Assembly (NCBI GenBank): GCA_008921705.1
Contig: VFFE01006056.1
Span: forward strand, 466,404 to 530,403
Length of the DNA stretch: 64,000 nucleotides
Source: Burhinus oedicnemus
Taxonomy: Eukaryota > Chordata > Aves > Charadriiformes > Burhinidae
Reading direction: 5' to 3'
A program made the position numbers and the translations under genes. The notes beneath the pieces are model-generated. The model ran no database searches and was not told the DNA's origin. It was given only the letters and a program-made list of their open reading frames with translations. Positions 20,451-33,843 of this stretch are shown here, piece after piece. Within the stretch, counting starts at the first letter, position 1. Each line of letters opens with the position of its first letter.

Positions 20451-23400
20451 CTCCACAGCAGGACATGAGCTGCTTTTTGTAATGAGATGAAGTGAAGCCA
20501 AAATTTGGAGCACTGGTTGCCGTGTCTGTTTGAGTCGCCGTGTTGTGCATATGCCTCCCTGGATTTGGGAAATGACCCTGCAAAACTCAGGAGTAGCTAG
20601 ACACATTACATTTCTCTCCTAGGACAGTATAATAAACACTTCTAAGCCTGACACACTCTGCATGGCACAGGAGAAAACCCATGTTTAGATTTATTGCAGA
20701 AGTTACCACTGGGTCTCAGAACAGTTGTGGGTGAGGATCTTTGGCCAGGGACTGTACAAATGCAGCAGGCACTGAGAAACCTATAGTCTAAAGGCAGGCG
20801 GCGGCACAATGTTGAGATACCCAAACTAACTTTAGAATAGCTGGATCAGACACTGGAAGTAATAGAAATACTGCTGGAGCACTGAACTGAGCCGCTGCTA
20901 TTTTATATTACTGCTAAATGTGAAAGAGCACTGAAACATTTCAGGAGCTGATACAGAGACGAAAATTTATATAAACAGCATGTTGTTAAGTAGAGTGAAA
21001 ACAGAAAGTAAAATGATTTCCCCTTTTGCCATAGCTTAGTCACAAACCTACACTTAAGGAAGTGTCCTTAATGAGACATCAGCTTCCAGAAGGACCTGGA
21101 CTGCAGCCAACTGCCAGAGAGAGGTCACGGGAAGATTTGGAGATCATTCTAGAGGGAGTGACTGGAATTTGCCAAGGAAAGGAAATGAATCCAGACTGGC
21201 ACTTAGGGGGAGATGAACATAGCTCCTGTATGGGAACATTATTAAGGATGCAAAAATCAGAAGCAGATAACTTACCACCTCTAGAAAGAAAGGCAGTTCA
21301 TAGAAATTACATACATATATACACATATTGGGTGCAAAACAATAGTGGCAGTTTCTTAAGTGCATTGTCATAAGACGAGACCCCACAGCTGGGGCTATCA
21401 ACAAAGGTGGACATGCCGTAATGAAGAATTCATGGTGTCTCCTCCAGATTTCAGGGTGATGGAGGTTAGATTAACCACTGTCAGCAACATGTTTCAGATG
21501 GTTTAGTCTCAGGACTGACAGGCACGCACAGACGTTCACAGGGAGAAAAAGAGGGAGACTGCTGCTCCCTGATGCTGCCCCAGATTACAGGAGTGGGTGT
21601 AGCTGCAGCAGCGGAGGCAGAGTCATGCTCGGCAGCTTCTCTCCCCTGAGGTGTCAGGGAAGGGCCTGTGCTTCCAGACATGCTGAAGAAAGGACAGGAT
21701 CTACAGGAAATTGGTTAAGTGCTTCTGTAGTCTATTCCTCAGCAAATTAAAAAAATTGACTTCTCGCCTCCATAGATTTTACCAGTTCATTATTTTGTAG
21801 CTCATTCATATTAACTGTATGTATGATTGTTGTGAATAGATCTAACGGGGACAGTTTCCTTACTATCATACATTACACAGCTGTAGAAAGAAGGAAAAAA
21901 GCAACATATGAAAGAATTATAATGAACCAATTAATGCAAACTTCGGTTTTGCACTAAAACTGAAGCAAGTTTTGTGTCTCAGTCTGCTCTATTAAAAACA
22001 TTCGCAAAGCCTCACTTATGCACCTAAGCTCAAAATCAGCATTTGGCTTCACATTTCTCAAGAGGCCAGTTTCCTTCAATGCTATGAGGAAAGAATGGAT
22101 CTTCTTGACTCCTGTGCTGCTTTCACCTGTGACCGTGTTACTTTGCTTCTCTTCTTCACTCTGTGATTGATTGCTTCTTCGGTGTGTGCTTCAGAGGAAT
22201 CCTTTCTCCTTCTCTCTCCCCGCCCATTCCCTGCTAAGTTTCCAAGAGATGTCCTGGAACTTCCTCCTCTATCCCTTTATTTTTCCGTTCTCAATGAACT
22301 AATTTCTAAGACAATAGTTCAGTAACGATCCTTACCCTGACAACTTGTAAAGGTCTCTCTACTGCAGTCTTGTCTCCTTCTTTCCAAGCTAGTATTTTGC
22401 CCTGTCTCAGATTCTCCTCAATGGCTGCCTACTTCAAGACAGTTCACTTGTTTCTGTATAAGATTTTCTACTGTTTTGTTAAATGATCGCTGTGAACACC
22501 ACTGCCATACCACCTGCATTAATCAAAGTGAAAAACTGATCCGGACCCTCTTCTTGTCGCTCTTAAATTTGTATGCAAGACTGCCAACAAAAAACCATCA
22601 CAAAGCTGACCTCCCTATATCAGATAAAGAGTCTGTTAAATCTCTCTATTTTCACAGCTTGCATCTTGAATGCTTTCAAAGCAACAGACAAATTTGGAAT
22701 TATCATGGCTTTAATAGTCAGTGTCTTTCCAAACTCAATTTGCAGGCAGAATGAATTTATAGTACTGAAGGAGAACCTAGTGAATATTCTATAGCAACTT
22801 TTTTTTAAGATTAATGATGTCTCCACGGTTTACACCTTTGCTATTAAAGTTGTAGTAGTAATTAAGGAATAGTGGTTGTTTGTGCAAATTATGTAAGTAA
22901 CTGAGTTAGCGAACTGACGTTGCTCTACAGTTACTGAGGTTAAAATTGCTGTTTCCTGGATATAGTGTTTAATCCTCTAAGTAGTCATTTTGAGTTCCTT
23001 ATTTCCTGTACCAGTCCCTTAAGCTAGCTTTGGTGCTCATATTTTGTCTTGAAATTACATGCCCTTGACTCACAAAGAGACTATTCTAAGTGACGAGAAG
23101 TGTTGAGATATTTGTGTAACTTTCAGTTAGGTTTTGAATTATGGCAATACCTGAAAAGGGAAATTTTTCATTGGCTAAACCATCATTGAAAACGCACTTG
23201 TACCATCAATGTGATGCTTAAGAAGAAGTTATACTGTTGACCTGGTGTCAGCTCTTGTAGGTTGACGCATTTTTTTTTTATGGGATTCTTGAGAGGATGG
23301 AATATAAATCCATTTTAAAGACGAAATTGCTAGTTCAGCTATGGCCTTCAACAGTGATTTCCTGTACTTGGACTGCTTTTAAAATCTTCTTGTTATTTCA

Positions 23401-24337
23401 AATAATCTAAATTGGAATTCACTCAATAGCTTTTCTAAAGAGCAAATGAAGGCCAAGTCAGAGATGAGAGACTTAAACAAGGAAGCCGTGTCAGTCACCT
23501 AGGCTGTCAGGTGTTTTCCATAGAAGCAACTGCAATGTATGGAGCAATGCCGACAGTGAGGAAAGCCTCCCGTGCCTCTGGGATGGCAGTGTCAGAGCCT
23601 GGAGCACGATCCCACATCCCTCCCAGGAGTTTGGCCCTGTGCACTTAAGGCCAGGTCTCTGGACAGAAAGATATTTGAAAAGCCTTGGTTGATCTTCGAG
23701 CTCTCCAAGCAAAAGTTGGAAGAAAGCTCTGCAGAGGCTTGTCACTGCTGCTTGGGAATGAGATTGGTCCCTGCCCAGGACACACCGCAGTAGTGTTGCA
23801 GCTGTGCTTGTGGCTGGCCACACACCAGATTCCGACCCTGACTTGTGGAATGATTTCTTGACCTCAGGCCTGATGGCTTATTAAGGATTTGCCTGGTGGT
23901 CTGGACTGTCACCTCACTCAGCACAGTGGGACTGGGCTCTTGCTGGCGATGCCATTGCCTTTGCAGGCCTTGTCACCGTGCTTGGGCTCCCAGCTCCCTT
24001 TTCTCCATGGAGCAGCCCACTCTTGCTGCTTCCTGACATGCACGACCAGAAAGCACCATAGCACAATCACGGAAACAGTATATTGAGATCATACCCTGGC
24101 AAGCAACAGCTAAATTTCAAGCGCGGCACTGAAGTACCGTGAATGTCAAAAGAAAACAGAGTCAAGCACCAGTGAAGTAGAAATGTTGTAAGGTTCAGTC
24201 ATCATGGATATCACAGGTCATATTGTGCACCCCTCAAGCACACTCTCCAGTTACTCCAAAAGCCACTGGCACCCTCTCTTGCATTTTTAAACTCTTTTTT
24301 TGTAATCTAGAAAATACAGTGAGGTTCATGTGAGATG
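20451..24337. other. Non-coding stretch
   Basis: 3.9 kb without supported genes or recognised transposons. The 103-codon plus frame at 21062-21373 and the minus frames near 22.4 kb and 23.5-23.8 kb lack homology or good paired splice sites. Confidence 0.55.
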
Positions 24338-24420
24338 CTGCCATGGCTCAGTCCCTTAGGTAGTAGCTATAAAAAAGGACATGCAAGGATTGAATCCTTG
24401 CTGGGAGATAAAAGTCACGA
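24338..24420 (+). repeat. tRNA-derived SINE-like relic
   Basis: CTGCCATGGCTCAGTCCCTT resembles an A-box leader and AAGGATTGAATCCTTGCTGG a B-box region at tRNA-like spacing. No flanking duplication is visible. It could also be a decayed tRNA pseudogene. Confidence 0.38.
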
Positions 24421-25028
24421 TCCATCAAATTAGTAATGTGCTGGCAAAGCGTCTTGTTTTCGTGGTGTATGTGACAGGGCTATAGTCAATCGCTTAGTAA
24501 TAACAAGAGCATGAAAACAGTGCTGAAGATGTACCCTAGTGTTGTTTTGGCTGAGAAATACGGCTCTTACTTTCAGGTGTATCCTTCTTTATTGCAACAT
24601 GTACGGCATCGTTGCTGTATAAAATTACAAAATTTGTTTTGCAACAGAGTACAACGTTTATCGCAGCGTATCTTCTTTGGGCTTGATTTTCACTGACTAC
24701 TGTCAGGGTTTTGTGAAATCGTACATCAAATGGAAGCCGTGTCACTTGTGCTGTCCCTCTCTCTGCAAGCTAATTAAAGTAGGTTGGAAATAATTAAAGG
24801 CCTTTAACAATCAAAATGTAAATAACTGGGGCTGCCCAGAGTAGTTGTTGCAGTACCTGTTAGGCACCAGGAACAGGTATTGCTATTTGAATATCTAAAT
24901 TGCCTTAGCAGACATTATAAGGTCATTAAAGGCACTCTCTCAACCCTCTGAATGATGGTTTGTTGGTATTTTTTGTTTTTTGTTTTAAATTACTGGTCTT
25001 CTGTCTTCTTACTGTGTAATAGAATTAA

Positions 25029-25063
25029 AATATATATATATATATATATACACACACATATAA
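25029..25063. repeat. (AT)n/(AC)n microsatellite
   Basis: About 21 bp of pure TA dinucleotides followed by a short CA run and ATATA. Confidence 0.95.
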
Positions 25064-25644
25064 AAGATTTGAAAGCTACACAGCTTAAAAACACAGGCTA
25101 GATTTTTAACTGTTATTCTCCGGAGAGGCTTACTGAAGTGAATATAGCTATGCTCATCTACCACGGGCATAAAGCTGGAGGGAGAAGCTTAGCCTTGTTT
25201 TCAGTTTTTTCCTATGTAAAAATATGAGATCAGAAGATTGCATTTTTTTCCTACTTTTGTTAAATGACTTTGCAGGTTCAGACAATATATTAGCTGCTAG
25301 GTTTAAAAGAAATAATACTGAGATACACATGAAGCTGGTTATGTAAAACAGTACTGCCTTTATCCTACAGACACTAGTCTTTCCTGTGGTTTGCTTAATT
25401 CTCTTCATAGATTTATAAAGACCTATGAAGATCATCTCTTCACAGAGGTGAGGGTATTTATGAGTGCAGTCAGCCTTATTCTTGAAGTCACAAAGGGCAA
25501 GAGTAGCAGTGCAGTACTGGTCTGTAGTTCTTAATCTTAAGTCACAAATGGCAGTGTTGTGCTCACGGGTACATACTTGGTCAAGGAATTTTGTTGCCAC
25601 TAAAAGTTCCCATTAAAAGTAGCCTACTTCAGTCTGCATGTGGA

Positions 25645-25864
25645 ACTACAGAAAAAAACCTTTTCACTGTGAGGTTGACCAAGCTCTGGGACAAGTTGCC
25701 CAGGGAGGTTGTTGAGTCTCCATCCTTGGAGATAACCAAAAGCTGTCTAGATAAGTTCCTTGCAGCTGGCTCTGGGTGGTCCTGCTTGAGCAGAGAGGGC
25801 TGGACAAGATGACCTCCAGAGGTCCCTTCCTACCGCAACCATTCTGTGATTCTGCGGTTCTGTA
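25645..25864 (+). mobile_element. CR1 LINE 3' fragment, about 220 bp
   Basis: Recognisable from the end of the CR1 ORF (ACCAAGCTCTGGGACAAGTT and GAGGTTGTTGAGTCTCCATC, encoding [18 protein letters not shown] in the surviving frame) to the 3' end. That end reads GATGACCTCCAGAGGTCCCT followed by ATTCTGTGATTCTG. This is the usual strongly 5'-truncated form. It is better preserved than the copy at 8715-9175. Confidence 0.92.
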
Positions 25865-25866
25865 AC

Positions 25867-28800
25867 CTTAAAAAAACCCAAAGGCTCTGTCGGGTTTTTT
25901 TTTTTTCACTTCAAACTGAAATTTGGAAACATGTGGGTGTTTGTAGTGTGGAAGTTCAATGTCAGCAACACTGTCTGCCAGGTTTTAGAAAGGAAGCCAA
26001 AGAATTTGCTCAGCCATGTATAATGAGATTTAGTTCCAGACTAAGAAGCCTGTATATATATGTGAGGAACATGTCTAAACTCCGGTCAGCATGGTCAACA
26101 TATAGTCTACAAGGTCGATCGGTAGCACCTCAAGAGTAACTTCGTCCTCCCTAGAGGAGTCTATGGAGCAGTAGGCTGAGTCCCTCTGTAAACTTCATCG
26201 AGTACAGCAGGAGCACAGATATCTGCCACACCTAGATTCTTACGTTTTAATCTCTAGCTGAGTCCCACTCAAACCATCTCATTAAAACTAGAGAGCGTGC
26301 AGACTGGAAAATGTATCTACTCAAAGCGGAATTTGGCTAAAATAGAGAGGGTAGCAGGAAGGGTCTTCTTGTAAAAAATGTGTAATGACCCAGGGTCTTT
26401 GATTAGTCAAAGGACTGTACTTTCACCTTTTCAGCAACTTTAGCAGCAAATTGTACTCCATACATTACTTGGACATAGATTTGCTCAAGTAGATGGGTTT
26501 ACTTGCTCCAGCTACTGATGTGATTAACACAAAAAAATGTCTCTGCTTTGGCTGAGCTCTCAATCTTATGTTTTTTGATAAAAATGCATAATTATTGTAT
26601 GTGTTGGATAACTTTCAGATATTCAGAATCCTGTACCTCCTGGTTCCATTTATTTATCAGCCTCACTCCCTTAAATGTATCCAGCATGAAAAATGGACAT
26701 TTCCGACTGTGTGGCGCTATTATGTGCAGCCATTAAAAACAGGGAGAAAACCTCCTCCATACCATATAACTCCATGGAGTTCTACCTAGTTTTAAATACT
26801 TAAAATCCAACTCACCACTGAATCATGGAATTCAGAAACATATATGATAGCCTACTAGAAAATCTGACTTCTGTATACACAAAATACAGGGGGAGGATTT
26901 CCCTGTGTATTCAGGGGGAGTATTTCTGTTGCTTTTGGGATGACTGAAAGTTTAGATTCAATGCCATGTACTGGACACACTGAGGTGAGTTCTGCATATA
27001 TTTGTTTTATTGTTTGTGTGTTCTGAGTGAGAGGATTGTGGGCTGCACTGCCATTTTCCTACTGGAGCAGAAGGTAGCGAGAAATAAACATGCATTTTAT
27101 TATCCATCATCTAACAAGCTACCAATCTGATGGTTTGCTTTCACTGAAGCACACAGGTCTTCTGTGTCTCTTGTCTGGGTGGTACCCACTCAGCTGTGAA
27201 GAGATCCTTTCAGCTGCATGAGGAATAAACTTCAGTTCTTTAATATTGCAGCAGAATAGAAAAATGTTAATGTTTTCCTCCACCATCAAGGAGGTGATTT
27301 CTGCATTAAAAGTCTGATCTATTACACTGTGCTAATTATATTACAAGATCTTGAATGGGTTCTCTTACTTTTTTTTGTCTTCTGTTGATAAGTAATCTTT
27401 GTACTAAAAAACCCTATCATAATAATGTGTTCCTTCAGTGACAGCATGCTGACATCCAGTGCCAGCAATGCAAACAATTAACGTTAGGCTGGGATACTGA
27501 GCTTTACAGTATGTAAAGAAGCACTTTGTGAGTCAGTACATGGGGTTTTTCATAGGCTGAACACAATTACTATGCGAAATAGTCTTTGTATGAAGGGAAC
27601 ACATCCTGCAAGTCTGAATTAATACCACACCATTCTTTTCAGTCGATGTTAGACCGGACCCTAACTACCTAAATGCAGTGTATGGAATAGTAAGTCTCGC
27701 TGTTATGGTCCTTGAAGAACGAAGGTGTTTTATACATGTGAAGATGATGAACCAGTGAGAGTCGTGTCAAGAGCACATGAATGAGGAAATGTTTTTTTTC
27801 CAAAGGAGGGAAAGTGCATCTGTTTACTGAGCAGTCTGACAAAAATATAAAAGGAGTTGAATTTGGAACAAGCTGGTCACCTGCAGGAAGATGGTTCTGG
27901 TTTATAAAGATGTAAATCTGGGTGGAAGTACCCTGGGTTTCCCTGGCTGCTTTAAGTGAGGAAAGCAAGATGTGGGATGCACGTGTTTATCTCTCTAGTG
28001 AGAGATAAGTATGATATGAGCGGAAAATGGCAGGGAACCGTAGTGATCTGAGATGGGCCTGAGGAGAACTCGAGATCAGATGTTAACTAGGATGAGAATT
28101 TAATATAGTACCAGAGCAAAGAGCCTCTGCTAGGCTGGTCACCAACTCACAACTGGTTTGTTGTTGCCTGTTCCAAGCATCTCAGAGAGACAGCTGTCCT
28201 TATATGGGCTCGTAGTCTTCTCTAACTTGGAGATTATTTCTGTGTGTGGGTTTTGAAAACCAAACAGATGAGGTGTATATTCCATCTGCTCAGATGAGCT
28301 TCTTGGTGACAAAATCATGTGCTTATCAGTGATCTGGGTTGGTAAAAATGGTCTATTTCCCTTCATCCTTGATTCAGGAAGTGTCTTGCATTTATTTATT
28401 TTTTTACAAAGTCGGGAGGTGGGGAGGAGGTTGGGGGCAGAAAGGAAGGAAGAAAAGGTGGCCCTAGAAAGTACATGAAGATTCCAGGAAATTGGTAGGC
28501 TGGACTTGTTAATGCTTGTGGAATGATTTTTGACACAGCCTTTCAAATGAAAAAATGAGATATTAGAAGGATGATAGTCTTTTATCTGCTGAGGAAGATG
28601 GATGGGTATGACTTAAGATGTCATGTATATGAATGGGTGCTATAAAGGGATCGTTCTAATGACATCCTGTAAAAGACAACTGTCAGGAATAAATTATTTT
28701 TCTCTTCTGATGATACTGATGATAACGTACTCCAATTCCCCATGACACATTTCCTCACCTAAAGTTAAAAGCTTTTCCTAAAATGTTTAATGGGCTCAAA

Positions 28801-28884
28801 GATCTTTGTTGTGCATTTCCAACTCCGTGAAAAACATTGGGTAGTGGCTTACAGAAGAGCAATTTTGCCTGCAATTAGTGTGTT
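25867..28884. other. Non-coding stretch
   Basis: No supported genes. An imperfect 24-bp direct repeat (CAGGGGGAG...) lies near 26888-26930. The 135-codon minus frame at 28139-28546 has protein-like composition but no recognised family and no splice or promoter context. Confidence 0.55.
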
Positions 28885-28985
28885 TGCATACAAGTACACA
28901 GGCTTTGATTAAGCAAAGGAAAGTACTTAAGCGCATGTGTAAGTACCTTTCAGCAGTGGAGTAACGAAACTGAAATATGAAAGAA
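28885..28985. repeat. Palindromic MITE-like amniote repeat relic
   Basis: GATTAAGCAAAGGAAAGTAC then TTAAGCGCATGTGTAAGTAC resembles the 'cagcaaagcacttaagcacatgcttaa' core of an abundant old non-autonomous DNA transposon in turtles, crocodilians and birds. It carries a small internal palindrome (AGTACTTAAG...GTAAGTAC). The call is from pattern memory only. Confidence 0.42.
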
Positions 28986-29301
28986 GAAAGTAGGACTTCA
29001 AAAGTAACAAAGCTGTTAAGAACAGGAGTCCGGAGCACCTGATCAGCTCAAGGCTCCAGCAGGGATGGAGATGAGCTGAGTAAAGACCCCTAGAGATGTG
29101 GGCCCTCAGGCTGAAGGGAAGCTGACCACGTTGCACTGCCCTGTTGCCAACCCCTCGTCCCCAAATTGCCTGTGACTCACATTCGACGTGTGTGGCTGCC
29201 TGCTTGCAAGTGGCTCAGTGCTGTGAGGCTACAGGGGGAATGTCATGTCTACACACGGGCACCAGTTTACTTGGAGAAGTCAAAACACCTGCACGCTTCA
29301 A

Positions 29302-29442
29302 CATGCCCGAGGGACCACGGTGGCGGGTGACCCACACTGGGGCAAGGACACACCTGAGGGACTGTGGTCACGGGTGGCCCACGAAGGGACAGGGACATCC
29401 CTGAGGGACTGTGGCTCATGGGCGACCCGCATTGGTAAAGGG
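29302..29442. repeat. 47-bp minisatellite, three tandem copies
   Basis: Three head-to-tail units of exactly 47 bp: 29302-29348, 29349-29395 and 29396-29442. Each contains CC(T/C)GAGGGAC followed by a GGG(T/C)G(A/G)CCC block. Units 2 and 3 are most alike in their first half. The period is not a multiple of three, so the open frames across it are unlikely to be coding. It is G+C-rich compared with its surroundings. Confidence 0.9.
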
Positions 29443-29739
29443 GAACTAAGGAGCAGCCTGGCAGGAAGCCATTAATCAGAGAGTGTTAGAAAGAAAGTGT
29501 AATTCACAGTACTTCGGCCTCTTATGCGCCCATTGCCTCACTGGAGGAATTTTGGTGCAAAAATAAGGGTACTTGGGAGCAGGAAGGGGAAGGACAGGTG
29601 TTTAAGTAGGGTTTTGCACAGTGATTTGTCTTTTTTTTCCTCACTGCCCAAATCAGTGATTGTAAGTTTCTGTTGGTTGGCCGTAAATTAAGTCAAGTAA
29701 AATTCCTTGACTTGATGCTGCTTTACCTTCGATAGACTG

Positions 29740-30010
29740 GTACAAGAAGTGATGGGCTAAATTGCAGTAAGGGAAATGTAGCCTGAGCATTTGAAGAAGT
29801 TTTCTAATGGTAAAGGAGGCTGATCACAGACTGGATTGCTAAGGGAAGCTGTGGAGCCGCTGGAGGATTTAAGAGCAGATTAAATGAACTTCTGTCAAGA
29901 ACAATTTAGAAGAAGTTGATCCTGCCTTTGGGACAGAGACGCGAATTAGATGACCCTCTTGAGGTGCTGCTGAGCCCTATTGCCTTTGATCTCTATGACA
30001 CTGACATGGT
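29740..30010 (+). mobile_element. Older-type CR1 LINE 3' end
   Basis: The plus strand matches the CR1 3' region found in turtles and crocodilians as well as birds. Degenerate blocks are GGGCTAAATTGCAGTAAGGG, AGAAGTTTTCTAATGGTAAA, GGAAGCTGTGGAGCCGCTGG, TTAAGAGCAGATTAAATGAA and GAATTAGATGACCCTCTTGA. The terminal repeat itself is lost. It is clearly older than the copies at 33.7 kb and 63 kb. Confidence 0.75.
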
Positions 30011-33000
30011 CTTGTGTACCCCTGGGAGAAAAGAGGGTACCGGGCTTAATTATCGGAAGGCAGTTTCAGTCAGCGGGAGGTGTTTTCTGAGGAGAAATGG
30101 CTTGAGACAGAAGGCTGAGGATGTTAAAGAGGTGAAGGGTGCAATTAAATGAGATTATATAATGCTGTATTTGTAATGAAGTTGACAGAAAAGTGAATCT
30201 TTTTTCATTTGACCGAGCACTGCCCACACGTGTCAGAATAGCCTTCCTTAATTCAATGTATATTAAAAAATTGGAGCCTCGAGTGCTGTTTAGGTCACTC
30301 TGTGGACAGGGAGGTGCTGCTCTGGATGGCACTTAAGAATTAGGGAGCCATTGAGGATGCACTCACAGGCTCCTCAGGCTGCAGCTGCTTTAGCCAGAAT
30401 GATTACCAACTCCAGCTTCAGCTTGACTGTACATCCTCAGTCCCAAGCACCTTGCAGCACTGCTGTCAAGGACAAGCACGATTTCATCCTTCTGCCTACT
30501 ACATTAATGCAAATAGCTATTTTGAGGTTAAGACCATGTTGGCTTTGAACTGCAGCCGGTAATGAACACCTGGATGGCGTTCTGCTTTATTTGCAGGTGA
30601 TTGAGGTATTATTATTAATTATTAAGCCATTTCTTGTAATATTTAATTATTTCTCCCCATTTTGTGATGAGCAAGCATTGCCATTATTGCCTGTAACCAA
30701 ATAACCACCCCCATTTATCATACTAATTGTGGCTTAATAAGGAAGGACCTGGGACTGGGGGAGTTGTCTACCCTGAACAATTTTGGAATGTAGCTTCCTG
30801 TGGTAATGAATACAGGCTGTAATAATTAGGTCTGCTAGGTGCTATATTTATCATGAAGCTTAAATGCAATAAAAATTCATCATACGGTGGTAGGCTTACA
30901 AAACACAATGAATTGCCATAGTAAATATGGAAATATGAAAATAGAGTGTAAACAGATACAAGATTACTTCCTCTTGCATAGTTTTGCCACACAAGGCGAT
31001 AACCCATTTTCATTCCATTGTACACAAAACTGGAAGAAAATCATGGCAAAGATGCTGTGTTGAATTGCATATGGCTTTGGGAGAAAGGCTGGGTTTTGCT
31101 TGCTTATGCTTCTCTCCTGCTTCCCTTCCTGGCCCAGCAATATTTCACTGGATGCGTTTCTGCATAGCCCTTGGATTTGCACTGTAGCCTTGATAATCTG
31201 TGGTGTTTACTAGAAGAGAGCAGAATACTGGACCTGAGATCTGATTTAGGGATTAAAAGGAAAATGTAGTCTGCTGCAAACTAACTATGTGTCTGCAGAT
31301 AATTACCTTACAGATAAACAAATCATACCCTTTTTCTCTTATTTTTATGTTTTATCATGAAATTACTTCACAAAGATTTTAACACAATAATGTCTGTACG
31401 ACAGAGAAAACCCATCTGAATATTCTGGAGACAATATCCACTTTAGTTTAACACAATGGATAATCCACTCAAGGCTTTATCTGAATAGTCAGTAAACATA
31501 CATGTGACTACAGGTTGGTTTTGAAGTTCTCCTCATGAGAGAACAGCAACAAATAACCTCTGCAATCAGAAACATTGAGAAGCTGAAGTTTTCTTTTTTT
31601 CTCCATGCTTAGTAATTTGTACAATAGCTCTTAAAATGATGTAGTGTTAACTATTCAGTATCAATATTGACAGGAGTATTTCTTGGAATAATAAAGTGAA
31701 AACTAGTTTTTCAAAGCTTGTTCGTTTGATTGATTTTTAAAAGTAATATGGGCAGATGAGAGAGAAAGAAATGTATTTTAAATATTCATAGCTAGATTGG
31801 AAGATGCAAAGGGGATATTTGGTGAGCAAAACATCCACACTACTCAAAAGCAGCAGTAATGTTGATAATTGCAGGTTCCAATCTGATTTAATAATATAGG
31901 CACTAGTCTGTACATAGCTGCAGGTGAATTCAGCCCAGTGTTTAAGTGTTGGGAATAAAGAGAAAGAAACACCTTTGTCTAGTTTCAAAGCTGGAAGGAC
32001 GATATCGGGGAACGTGAAGGGCACAGACAAGACTATTTTTCTATTATTCCTCTCTTATAATGGTACCTTCACTGCGCTTCAATAGGCTTTTCATCGCCTC
32101 TTTCATTTGCAGATGCAGTCGTCCACGAATTGGAACAACTCACTGGAATCCCACCTACCCCTGCTGGTCTTGACTGCAGGTTTACATTTCCACCTTCTCT
32201 CTCACCACTCCTGCCTTGGTTTTTGTCGCAGAGGTTGCGTGCAATGTAAAACAGGATGCCATTCCTGGGAACTGTGCTCTCCTCAGTGCCGGCTGGCTGA
32301 CCAGGAGGAGAAGGGCTAAGTTCAGTGTACACACACCTATGTCCAGTGTGACAGGTTGCCATTCAATTGCAATTCTGGTCCAGCCTACAGGCTGTTTCTT
32401 TTTTTCCTTGTAATAGTTGAAATATGGTGTCATCGCGAGGGAGAACCACAGAAAAAATGTGACAAGACTGATTCTTGTGAAAAGGCAATTTCAGTGTCTG
32501 TACAGAAGAGGTTTCACCTTGCTTTGTTTAGCTCAGGATTTCATGGCGGGTGTGACAAGTGCAGGACTTCCCTGGGTGCTCATGCAGGTGGCCATGCTAA
32601 ATTCCTTCGGAGGCTGGAGCTGGGTAAAGAGTGGTGTGTTGGCTAGCCCTTTTCCTACTTCCAACAGAGAAAATAATTCTTGTTTTGGGACACAAAGCCT
32701 ATTTAGGTGATCCTTTTGAAAGGAAGTGAAGCCTGTTGGTTTTTAGGGAACGCTGAGGGGAACATTGATCAGATGGCAGAATTAGGCTCTCAGTAACGCA
32801 GGGAGACATTTTTGGTTTTATCTGTCAATAGATTTATCCTCCAGTGTCCTTGTTCACAGCTTCACCCTCACTGTGCAGTTTTGTCAGTGCATGGTACATA
32901 GGTGAAGCCACACGTGTGACAGTGGTAAAGGTCCTGTTATGTACATGACCGACTACAATGTGACGTTTGGAAACACTAGACTGTGATTGTGAGGACCTGA

Positions 33001-33737
33001 AGAATGCTCTCTTTCTCTTGTGTTGCCTCATTCAGCAGACTGAGTCATTACTTGTTAGGAGCTGAGATTGGCCCCTCAGCTAAGAACATTTGTTTGCCAT
33101 ATGATTGTGAAAGTGACTGAAAACCTTGGTGACATGAGGAACACATTTCTGTTCCTGGGCCTTGGAGGAAACGGGGTGATCAGTAATAACTCTCACCTGA
33201 CTGAGAGAATGTTTTGGACACGGATCCAAACGTTTTGGACATGGATAGCTATTTTCTTGCTACCTTGAGGTTTGGCAAATGTAAAATACACTGCTTTAAT
33301 CTGGATAAAGGTCTGAGAGTATTCTGGATATTGAAGCTGCATGGTCCTATCATTTTCAAGGTGGCAATCAGATGAATGTGTTATCTGTGCTGCATACGCT
33401 GCTGGTTTCTGCTGTGGAACATCTTAGACTAGCCACGTCCTTCTGGCAAAATAGGCTATGTGCTTTTGTTTGCACATCGGAAGCTATGGTTAGCTCTCTC
33501 TGTCTATGCATGTATTACTTTGATATGAATTTTGGAAAAGATATGCATATAGATCACAGTGATGGGCACTTTGTAAAGCCTGTCTGCCATGATGCAGTTT
33601 CAGGCTTTAGATTTGGAGCATTATCTCTAAATATTTTGTTTAAAGTACCTTGGAGCTGCCTTCTAAAAGTTGCATTACCATTCTCAGGCATTACTATTCT
33701 GTCTTAATCTGGAAAGACTGGTAATCAATCAAGGTCC
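30011..33737. other. Non-coding stretch
   Basis: 3.7 kb without supported genes. A TAATTA-rich segment at about 30590-30760 looks like homeodomain-binding non-coding DNA. An imperfect 21-bp tandem doublet (GTTTTGGACA...) lies at 33211-33252. A cysteine-rich plus frame at 32396-32646 follows a pyrimidine tract but has no donor or recognised family. Confidence 0.5.
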
Positions 33738-33843
33738 TTAAAATCATAGAATCATAAAATCAACTAGGTTGATTAAGATCGAGTCCAACCGTTAACCTAA
33801 CACTGCCAAAACCACCACTAAACCATGTCGCTCAGCACCACGT

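Noticed and set aside
21062..21373. 103-codon plus frame with hydrophilic start
   Set aside because: No recognised family, no acceptor, promoter or poly(A) context; length is compatible with chance.
22336..22427. Minus-strand frame with a good donor (TCAGG/GTAAGG)
   Set aside because: Acceptor side has almost no pyrimidine tract, and no partner exon was found.
25154..25600. 148-codon minus frame, Cys-containing
   Set aside because: Internal stretch reads acceptably, but no family, no splice borders and no conserved motif; AT-rich tail looks random.
28139..28546. 135-codon minus frame
   Set aside because: Protein-like composition only; no start context, splice sites or homology recognised.
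32113..32319. Two plus-strand segments that could splice to a Cys-rich peptide ending RLADQEEKG
   Set aside because: The implied intron is only 52 bp, too short for normal vertebrate splicing, and an unspliced frame covers much of the same bases.
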